From positions 2,108,001-2,172,000 of the forward strand of contig OX442321.1 in the NCBI GenBank assembly GCA_949358305.1: a stretch of DNA of 64,000 bases, written 5' to 3'. Each line of letters begins with the position of its first letter. Position 1 is the first letter of the stretch. Shown piece after piece: positions 55,101 through 64,000 of the stretch. The notes under the pieces were generated by a model that saw only the letters and a program-made list of their open reading frames with translations, was not told the DNA's origin and made no database searches. A program made the translations under genes and the position numbers. Source of the stretch: Strigamia acuminata (lineage: Eukaryota; Arthropoda; Chilopoda; Geophilomorpha; Linotaeniidae).

Positions 55101-58100
55101 ACTGCCGTTTTACGACTAATATAAAGTAAAGAACGACGCACCATTTCGCCCAATTTAGTAATACAGTATCACCGAACACATCTCGCAATCAAATAAACCA
55201 ATCAAATAAACACCAAACATCTTAGCAAAAAAGAAAATACCATATTTTACCAAGTAAAAGTCGCGGCTCTTATTCAAAACGGGCACTCTGAGTCGCGGTG
55301 GCTCTTGTTACAATTGTTTACTATATTTTGATTGGAATTTCACTTTTTTCCATTGAAATTTCAGTTTTTACCATTGAAATTTCACTTTTTTCCATTAAAA
55401 AATCACTTTTTTCCATTGAAAAATCACTTTTTTCCATAAAAAAATCACTTTTTTCCATAAAAAAATCCCTTTTTTCCATAAAAATTTCACTTTGTTTCAT
55501 TAAAAATTCACTTTTTTCCATTGAAAATTCACTTTTATTCATTAAAAATTCACTTTTTTCCTTTGAAAATTCACTTTTTTTCTTTTAAATTTCACTTTTT
55601 CATTAAAATTTTACTTTTTTCCATTGAAATTTCACTTTTTTCCATTGAAATTTCACTTTTTCATTGAAAAATCACTTTTTTCCTTTGAAACTTCACTTTT
55701 TTTCCTTTTAAATTTCACTTTTTTTATTAAAATTTCACTTTTTTCATTATAATTTTATTTTTCAGTGAAATTTTAATTTTTTCCATTGAAATTTTAATTT
55801 TTTCCATTGAAATTTTATTTTGTTTTTAAATTTTCTATCTAAATAACCACCATCATCGACGAATGTTTCATTAACCGTTTCCTCTTTGGTTACAAAAGCC
55901 ATCGAATAGTAGCCGCGGCTACTATTTGAGGCCAGCTCTTATTTCAAACCGCCTCTCTGTGACACGGCTACTATTCGAGGGCGGCTACAAAACGATTCCA
56001 ACTCTTAATCGCTAAAATACAATATATTTGTTGTATTAAATTAATATTTTTTAAATTTTACCTTCGGATGTAAAAACCATATTGTGATAGACATTGTCCC
56101 GCTCCTCGCTTTCGCGTTCTCCTTCGAAATAGTCCGGCAGCACTTCGAGGTACCCTTCCGCTTCTGCGCGCGCAGCACGCTGCCTCGTCGCCTCTTCTTG
56201 GGCCAACGGGTCCATCTGATGGAGGCTGAGATCGTTGACGGATCGACTGACCCTCAACCCGGTGCACGTATCGAAATGAATCTGCTGCGTCTTCTCGGAA
56301 AACGCCGCCATGATGTACTCCGCAGACTCGTTCGACGACGACTCGGACGAGATGAAGGAATTCGTGGACGTCCGCACACGGTTGAATTTGGCAGAATTCG
56401 ATCGCAGAATTGCGCTTTTGTTCGCGATTTCGCTCGAATACGAGTCGCTCGAGAGTAAACTCGGCGCTCTCTCCGTCGGTGATTGAACTTCGTCTTCGGA
56501 GTACCACGGACCGCGACCTTCGCCCCCCCCCAAAAAAAAATAAATAAAAAAAATAATTTTTTTTTCCAATTAAAATGCATTTACCAGTAAGTGGAAACGC
56601 CACTCGACACTGATTGGTGCCGTCCGGTGTCATTTTGCGAGTCATGGACGTTGCAATCACTTGGTTCAAGTCGGTCAAGATTTCTCTTCCGTTTTGAGTT
56701 TTAAATTTGAAAACTCCTTCACCCGTAGCGCTTCTTCTGCAGAGACAAACGTTTCAAAACGTTGATTGACTTGCTCAAATTGGCCAAACGCAAAGCAATT
56801 AATGCTCGGTGCGTTTGCTCAACAAGAACCCGCGATTAACGTCGTTTAATGGAGTTTTAACGTCACCAATTAACGCCGCCATTCTCTTTCGTTCCCAACA
56901 ACCATTTCGAGCAATTTCCCCCGCAAAACTTGCAATTACCACCACATAAATGCGCAACACGTGTAAAATTTGACTAATTTTGACGCCGGAGTGCCGAACA
57001 AAACAAAATCGCCGACTAACGACGATTTTTGGCACTCGGGCTATGCAAACCAAAAGTTTAGAAACACAACACTAGAGTGCACTTCATCTTATAATTCGAT
57101 TATGATCGTTTTTATGTCTTACCTGCCAAGTTCGAAGGTGATCAACGTGGTTTTTCTTTTGGACGATAAACCCAGCATTTCGTTTTTATACTTCCGGATG
57201 TAGCAAAGGGGCCAGTGAATGACCACTTCATCTTTCCCAATCGGCTTGAGCGACACGCCATAAGTGTTTATCACCATGTGATACGAATCCCGTAATTCAT
57301 TTCGATTCGACGCTTCGGTCGGTTGTATTTTCACTTCGTAACTCGTCGACTCTTTTCACGAAAGACAATAAATTTCAGATTAAAAATTTACACGACGCGA
57401 GACGGGAACTCTGAAAGCTTAAAGCGCTCTCAACTGTCAAGAGACGTTGCGAAATGCAATGACACACAAAAAAGAAAAACATTATTGTCTTGGAATTCTA
57501 CGAATGTTTCTTGCTGCGTCTGTTACTCTGCTCTTCTAAAATAATCAATATCTTTGAAAAATGTGACACTTATTCTTCCTTTTCTTTCTCAATTTCTATA
57601 AATAAAATACGGAATAAAATTGCAAAATTGACTGCAATTTCCATCTCCATTCACTTCCCGCGGTGTAAATGTGTCAGCGTTATTTATTCCCCGCTTTTAT
57701 TGAATAGAAAATTAAAATAAACGATATTTTAGGTTTTTGTCTTCCTTTACCTTCTAGTTTCATCTCCGAGTAGTATTGATTAAGTGGCACCCCCTCTAAG
57801 CAGTCAGGTAACTCTCCCGAACGGCGCCGAGCCAGCGGTCGGTACGATTGACCGTTCGCATTGTTTGTCGATCTCCCTTTTCCAGATATCAAACTCACTG
57901 CCAGCAACCACGAATTCAACGATAAGCTGTCTTCATCTGCCAAAAGAACTGCAGATCTACCCAAACACACTATAATAAATGCCTGAAAGCAACGAGAGAG
58001 AGAAACACAAAGTAATAAATAAATAAATACACAAAGCACCCCTGGAAAGCTTCCCTGCACTTCACGCGCATAAATACAAAAGGAAAAATAATAGTCTATT

Positions 58101-59616
58101 ATTAAAAAGAAACTCGAGAGTGGATTTAATGATGCGTTCGGGTGTTAAATTCCTCCTTAAAAAAAAAGGGTTTTGTGGAATAACAAAATATAAATTCACT
58201 TGGATAAGAAATTAAATTGAAATATTTTTTTAAGTATTAAATTTTATTTTATTTTCATAAAAAAAAAAAAATTAAATTAAATTTGCTTTTACCTGTTTGA
58301 AACGTTTGGAATCAGCAGTTCTCCCAACATGCACTACGTTTTCGAGTTCCAAAACCAGTTTTTGCGTACCGCCTTTATCGAAATCAGCTTCGCGTAAATA
58401 CATTTCAAGACGTCTGGAATGTTCGCTGCTTTCGTCCCGCAACACGAAAAACCGTTTGTGCCACGTCTGAAACAAATCGAAACACGAATACAAAAAAATA
58501 AAATAGAATTACGAAATCAAAAAAAAATAAAACATAATAAAAATAAAAAACTAAAGCAATTTGCATTCCGTCAAAAGCTCCCCGATGGTTTGGCTTCGCC
58601 GCAGCACAGCAGAGCAGCCGTACGTTACCCATCAATTTTTCCGAACAATCCATGCAATTTGACGTCAAATTTAATAGTTGCACAATCCAAAAAAAAAAAT
58701 TAACTTATTTTCCTCCGCGCCGAAATCCATCCATTAATTAATCCCACAAACGCAGCATTTTCGGCACAATTAGCCTCATCGTACTCAATCTTAATATTCC
58801 TCCTTATCGCCTGTTTCTACTTGTTTGTCCTACCACAATTCCAACCAACACGGCAACATCATCAAGCAAACTGATAACGAGGCGTTGTTTCAAGTGCATT
58901 TAACCAGCACACAACTTAAGCTGTTTCCCTCCAAAACCCGATATTCCAAACGTGGCTCAGCAGCGTCTGTCTTTTCTTGGAATTCCTTCCCTTCCCTTCT
59001 CGCTACAAGGTCGCACATCAATTCTAAAATCGATAAGCCCCAACTACACAACTCACGCTAACTGTCTTTGCAAACATTTCTCATCTTCCTCCGACCCATC
59101 ACAAGATCAACTCCTTTAGATTTCCTCTCTTTTCATTACTCCGCGAGTGCAATCAATACGGGAAATGAATTGCTCGATAAACTATAGTCGCACTCCACTG
59201 CTCGCACTTTTATCAATGCTCACCCGATTTCCTCTCAAATCATTACAAGCCTCACTGAACCAACCCAAAAAAAAAATTAAAAAAACCCAAAACCCCCGCC
59301 AAGGTTCCACCAATTCCTCTAAACATAAATATTCATCAACTGTATCTGCAATTGGCAGAACGCCTCCTCCAAATTGCAATTAAACACATTTTCCATCACC
59401 ATCTGCAACCAAACCGCGGCGGAAAACCAATAAATCGAAATAAAAATTAACCAACCACAATTTCTACAATTTATTTTATTTATTCCATCGTATCGGGAAA
59501 ATAAACGTGCATTTTACCTTGAATTTGAGAATTCCATGTCGCGGAGGTCTTTTGATGTATAAATAACCTTGTTTGACGATATCGCTGTCTTTGGGCGAAT
59601 GTGAACTGCACGACAT
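52161..59616 (-). CDS. Dok: Dok-family adaptor (PH + IRS-type PTB domains)
   Basis: Seven in-phase exons: 59518-59616, 58293-58466, 57751-57982, 57123-57351, 56585-56736, 56062-56517, 52161-52525; 568 residues. PH domain from about 12 (DIVKQGYLYIKRPPRHG, then TWHKRFFVLRDESSEHSRRL) to about 115. PTB domain about 172-290, with YEVKIQPTEASNRNELRDSY, the phosphopeptide-binding stretch WPLCYIRKYK, and FELGRRSATGEGVFKFKTQN. The TEAS.R segment and TGEG.F.F.T pattern favour Dok over IRS/chico. The tail has tyrosines in likely phosphorylation settings (GYLEVLPDYFEG, DNVYHNMVF) and a Pro-rich RRRPPAPLPRP suited to SH3 binding. Such proteins dock on activated tyrosine kinases and recruit RasGAP and others. 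The last exon is separated by 3.5 kb; phase matches (E + D), but its link is the least certain part. Confidence 0.85.
53048..53970. mobile_element. 923 bp element with 27 bp terminal inverted repeats (TA-flanked)
   Basis: Left 53048-53074 begins taaggggtttcattaaatga and right 53944-53970 ends atttaatgaaacccctta, exact complements over 27 bases. If TA is the duplicated target, the element starts AGGGGTTTCATT, which would fit a Tc1/mariner-type insertion. Subterminal words gattagttgatta / aatcaactaatc are repeated. No transposase. It lies in the last Dok intron. Confidence 0.85.
53238..53655. mobile_element. Nested 418 bp element with about 50 bp inverted repeats
   Basis: Left 53238-53287 (tatactctttttgcactcaa ... 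ccattgg) and right 53606-53655 (ccaatgggagcccagcttcc ... gagtata) pair almost perfectly. It sits wholly inside the 923 bp element, so either one transposon inserted into another or the outer element has long subterminal repeats. Confidence 0.85.
54089..54120. mobile_element. Isolated transposon-like terminus (acagggtgtttccgaagtc)
   Basis: The word tacagggtgtttc followed by cgaagtctttagacactg is a common form of insect DNA-transposon ends. No partner end found. Confidence 0.35.
55250..55990. mobile_element. Array-carrying element with GCGGCTCTTATTC ends
   Basis: Left gtcgcggctcttattcaaaa and right agccgcggctactatttgag / attcgagggcggctac enclose a 20 bp minisatellite (ttcacttttttccattgaaa and variants, 55330-55830). 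A single ccggctcttattcaaaactg word near 14970 is related to the left end. It lies in the last Dok intron. Confidence 0.65.
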
Positions 59617-60904
59617 GATGCTGCAGCTTCACAAACTTGAGCACTTCATTCGCCCGCAGTTGGCATCGTCGCCGATGTGGAAAGTGTTTGAAAAGATCTA
59701 TACTCTCTCCTCTCTCTCTCTCGCTGACGTGCAGTTCGCTCGGGATGGAGCGATGTTGCGTCGAGGCTAGCGCGAGTAGGCGCCGCGCAATTTTGGCGGG
59801 AAAGACGATAAGATGCTGGAGGAGTTCAAGGCTGTGCCTCCGAATCGATTGATGCAAGCAATGCCTTCTAGTGTTTAATCGGAAAATATGGGGACGGAGT
59901 GTCGTTCGATTTGACGCGAGCGTCGCGCAGTTGGGTCGTGGTTAATGAAATCAAACGGGGAAAAAACTAAGTGGGTTAAGTGGTTTTAAAATCAAATCAA
60001 ACGCCGAACAAAACCAATTTGGCGTCAACTAATTTCGAATTAACTTTTGACCAAATTTCCTTCCATTTAACTGGCGCGTGCGCGAAACTGCGGAGCAAAT
60101 CGCAATACAAAGATTTTCTGTTGATCATAGTCGAGTAGACATTTTGCTTTTTTCCAGGAAATGGATCGTTTAATGACGTGTCCAAATTCTAGAAACAAAA
60201 AGCAAACTACAGCCAAAATTATTTTAATTTTTTATTTAAAAAACCACAATACATAAAAGATAATTATCAAAAATTGTTAAAAGTGGCGTCCTCTGTTGGG
60301 CAACATTGAAACTAAATAAAAACTTCCTAAAACTACCACCAGAGCGCGGTTCAATCGTGCAAAGTAGAAATAAAAACACAGGGAAATAAGTTTGTAAAAT
60401 ATGTAATAATGATCAATTGTACAACTGCACAATACAATACACCATTCAATTCATATTCAAAGACATATTCCCAAACAATATTCACATTCATCACGTAAAT
60501 GCGTATCAATACAACCATAAATCAACATGGATGAATAAAAAACAAGATTAGCATCCCTCGATCGTCTCGAGATTTCCGATTACCCAAATCCACCAACAAT
60601 AAACAAGGCAGATAATATCTCCAGTTCCTGCTGCCATCTACTTGCAGATAACGCAAACAAGCGAAGCAGGAAAGAAAAACAACTGCAAAAACCGACCGCG
60701 TTCTTATTTATCATCAATTGTGAAACTCAAAAAACAATATCTGCCAACAACAATATGTCCATCACCATCTGTCTACGTAAACGTCTCTCCCCCATTGTTC
60801 CAAACTTGACAAAAAAACAAAAATTCCTTCCTCGTCTTTATACCTAAAAACATAAACCATCAATACACCTGTCACGTGTCACCTGGCGTTGCAACAGCAA
60901 CAAA

Positions 60905-61212
60905 AATATAAAAAAAATTAAAATTAAGAAAAATTATGAAAAATTATAAAAAATTATGAAAAATTATGAAAAATAATGAAAAATTATGAAAAATAATGAA
61001 AAATAACAAAAAAGTATGAAAAATTATAAAAAAATTATGAAAAATAATGGAAAATAACAAAAAATTATGAAAAATTATGAAAAATTATGAAAAATAATAA
61101 AAAATACCGAGTAACAAAAAAGTATGAAAAATTATGAAAAATTATGAAAAATTACGAAAAATAATGAAAAATAACAAAAAATTATGAAAAATTATAAAAA
61201 ATAACAAAAATA
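60905..61212. repeat. Short tandem repeat (gaaaaattatgaaaaataat)
   Basis: 10-11 bp units aaaaattatg / aaaaataatg / aaaaataac alternate for about 300 bp. Confidence 0.9.
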
Positions 61213-63109
61213 GCGGCTTCCTTTTCCTACAAATTCGTGCAAAGAAAATTAACTCTGGCCATTACCATTGAATAGAGCAAATTTATATGGAAGCAGTTTC
61301 CATAAAAGTGTCCCCTCTCGCACACAGATGGTCCGTATTCACTCCCCTTTGGCCGGCCATGATTGCACCTCCGAGACACGAGGGGTAAGTAATTACCTCT
61401 AAGGGTCGATGGGGGTTTCGAGTAAAGAGGGGGCTGGAAACATCTCAGGAACAAAGGCACCAACAGGGTGGAGCCCTTGCCTCATTAGGCCTCAAGCCAG
61501 GCACAAAATGGAGTGGTGGAGCAGCCAAACTTTATGTTTTGACCACCGACCTTCGAGAAACGCCGCGTTCAATTCCCACACAAACCTAATTTACACTTGC
61601 AAATTTTTATCTCAATTGTGCGCAACTCTTAACGGTTTTCCCATCGTTTGTTATCAAAAAGAAAGAGTTGAGGGTTCACCTATCAAAGGGTTTGTGGGCT
61701 CCTTCGGGGTCCCCGTGAGGGCCCCCCGTGTGAAGTGCGTGGGCGAATTTCTCCATTTCTCAATGTAATAATAAAGGGTTGGCGCGCTTTGAATAGATTA
61801 ATTCAAAAGAAGGGGTTAGGTGGTGTCAAGGGGTGAAAATTAGGTTGGGCAACACCAGAGGGTGTCTTTATTCACAAACTTAGATGCAAATCAATAGGGA
61901 GTTCAGAGGTGGCGCCACCTTCTCGTGTGAAGTCAATTTGCGCTCGAAATTACGCTTTTAGACTTTTCGTTTAATAAAAATCCGATATTCGGCCGCGAAA
62001 TTGATTCGAACAATTCCAACCGCGCGGCCATGTTTCAAATCCCCCTGGTGTTGAGAAATGGCAGCAAGAGTCAACAAAAGAAGTGACGCTTGTATAGAGT
62101 TGTTGACTAAGTTATGGGGCTCCGCGCCATCACTGCAAATCCACACGGGGTCGGGGTGGTCATCGCAGCAGTAGGCCCCTTGTAATTGGGACGCCAGTCG
62201 ACGGGAGGCGTCCAGCCCTTGGAGAACGAGGAAAGGGGGGGGGGGTGCAAATACAGTCCCCACCGGCCATCGCAGATTTACAACCCTCGAGGCCCCTATC
62301 TAATCAGCCAGAGCACCGCGAGGCCGATTTATGGGGCACCGCTTTGACCGCAGCCAAAACTTGTAAATCACCCTGCCCCAGGGGGGAGCCACCCACCAAA
62401 TGCAAGTCGTTCAGCACCCACTGACTGACCAGAACGACTTTTTTTATAATCGTCCAACATCCGTTCTCTGAATCAGCAACTTTGTAGAACCCAAAATAGA
62501 AAAAAAACAAAAAAAAATAAAACGAAACGACAAAAAGTCGTTTTCGTTTTCGTTTTAGTGGGGAAAATTTTTTTTCGAGGATTTTAGTTGGCGCCGAATT
62601 GTCTCGGATGTTACAATGGAGTCCTTTGAGCGGCAGAGCGTCTAATTAGTCCTCGCGGTCCCCCCCGCACCTCCCATCATCTTGTGCGCCCATCTAGTAA
62701 ACGACAGGCGGCACTTTTGAAGTGTCACAGGGTGTCAATGTGAATGGCACTGTCAGGGGTTGTTCGAATGGTGGAGGCGGGCAGCGGGCACAATGGCGGC
62801 TGTTTGACCTGACACCCGAGGCTACGCGTCGTAATTTACTTGGAACGATAAGCTGACGATTGTGGACGTTAATAGCCACCTCCATCTCCCTGCTCTGTCA
62901 ATCCGCACCCCAAAGGGACCCCCAGCCTGGGTCACTCACGCGCTTTATCCTCGTCGAATCTCTTGTTCCCATCAATGCTGGAAACGACCACCGACTCGAA
63001 CCGCATTCATTCATCTATCACTGAGCGCAGTCGAGTTGACAGTCACAAAACGGCTCAAAAAGCGTTTCGTTTGCGACACAGGCAACAAGTAAACCCGTAC
63101 TTGCTTAAA

Positions 63110-63850
63110 TGGATCGGAAAATAAAGTTGGTCAAACGAGAAAACGTTTCAAATTGTCTAAACGAGTTAACTAAACGTCGAAAATGGTCATAACGAATTTA
63201 CAAAATGTCTAAATTTGACAAAACGATTGAATTCAACGTCTAAAATGGTCAAAACGATTGAATTCAACGTCTAAAATGGTCAAAACGATTGAATTCAACG
63301 TCTAAAATGGTCAAAACGATTGAATTAAACGTCTAAAATGGTCAAAACGATTGAATTAAACGTCTAAAATGGTCAAAACGATTGAATTCAACGTCTAAAA
63401 TGGTCAAAACTATTAAATTAAACGTCTAAAATGAACAAAACTATTAAATTAAACGTCTAAAATGGACAAAACTATTAAATTAAACGTCTAAAATGGTCAA
63501 AACGATTAAACAAAACGTCTAAAATGGTCAAAACGATTAAACAAACCGTCTAAAATGGTTAAAACGGTTAAACAAATCGTCTAAAATGGCCAAAACTATT
63601 TTACAAAATGTCTAAAATTGACAAAACGATTAAACAAACCGTCTAAAATGGTCAAAACGATTGAATTAAACGTCTAAAATGGTCAAAACGATTAAATCAA
63701 ACGTCTAAAATGGTCAAAACGAGCAAACCAAACGTCTAAAATTAGCAAACCGATTAGATTAAACGTCTAAATTGGAACAACGATTAAATTAAACATCTAA
63801 AATGGTCAAAACGAGCAAAATGATGAACCCAACGTCTAAAACAGTTAAAC
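63110..63850. repeat. Minisatellite, about 31 bp unit (aacgtctaaaatggtcaaaa)
   Basis: About 24 tandem copies with the unit continuing cgattgaattc. The most regular copies are at 63225-63420. Outer copies are diverged, as expected if the centre was homogenised most recently. Confidence 0.95.
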
Positions 63851-64000
63851 CAAACATCTAAAACCCATAAAAGCGAAGCAACTGCACGTGTTTTCGGGAG
63901 CAGTTTGGGTGGTCCTAATCCTCTCATCGCGTTTCAACCGTCAGGGTTGCGGAAATTATAAAAATTAAATAAATGTCCACCAGGTGAAGCAAATTTCCAC

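Larger units (their letters stand above)
59617..64000. other. Right-hand region without a recognised gene
   Basis: The segment next to Dok exon 1 (59617-59960) is GC-richer and probably its promoter/5' UTR. Beyond it no exon passes splice and family tests on either strand. The part 61230-63060 is less AT-rich and non-repetitive, with no clear coding, and might be regulatory or belong to a gene outside the window. Confidence 0.5.

Noticed and set aside
52161-59616. Insulin receptor substrate (IRS/chico)
   Set aside because: PH and PTB both occur in IRS, but the PTEAS.R start of the PTB and the GRRSATGEG.F.F.T block match Dok better. IRS tails also usually carry many YxxM motifs, which are absent.
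59997-60185. 62-codon minus-strand frame with plausible composition
   Set aside because: No ATG-linked splice sites matching the Dok model and no motif. Probably chance.
61480-61590. Possible tRNA (gttcaattccc B-box-like word)
   Set aside because: No acceptor-stem pairing or A box at the right distance could be found.

Overview
The window is nuclear DNA of an animal, most likely an arthropod and probably an insect. Three things point there: AT-rich introns and spacers around much more GC-rich coding exons; many short GT-AG introns; and an interstitial array of TTAGG-type units, the arthropod telomeric pentamer. Seven protein-coding genes can be read from spliced exons. In the six complete models every junction keeps the reading frame, and each model runs from an ATG to a stop. 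Species cannot be fixed from this sequence alone.

Layout: (1) the first coding exon of an IGHMBP2-like helicase gene (minus, running off the left edge); (2) an EFA6/PSD-type Arf6 exchange factor (minus, 1380-21819, 13 exons, PDZ + Sec7 + PH) with a 10.6 kb intron full of transposon debris; (3) sphingosine-1-phosphate lyase (plus, 22021-26213, 12 exons), head to head with EFA6; (4) splicing factor 1/branchpoint-binding protein (minus, 27746-33914, 9 exons), tail to tail with the lyase; (5) a secreted mosaic trypsin-like protease with SRCR, LDLa and PAN modules (plus, 34372-43486, 18 exons), head to head with SF1; (6) an NDNF/nord-like secreted protein (minus, 45922-48612); (7) a Dok-family PH-PTB adaptor (minus, 52161-59616). 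No gene was found from about 59.6 kb to the right edge. The genes belong to unrelated pathways (Arf6 membrane traffic, sphingolipid breakdown, splicing, extracellular proteolysis, secreted signalling factor, tyrosine-kinase adaptor), so this is an ordinary chromosome segment and not a functional cluster.

The most unusual property is the density of tandem minisatellites with units of about 12-31 bp. More than fifteen arrays lie mostly inside introns. Several are bounded by inverted-repeat-like ends typical of non-autonomous DNA transposons. In two cases what looks like the same element, array included, occurs at two places (40.6 and 42.2 kb; 18.5 and 37.9 kb in opposite orientation). I read this as a class of array-carrying MITE-like elements. 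Other mobile remnants include perfect or near-perfect terminal inverted repeats at 15.7, 15.9, 22.8 and 53.0 kb, a nested element at 53.2 kb, a foldback at 15.1 kb, and isolated Tc1-like and hAT-like ends. No intact transposase was seen.
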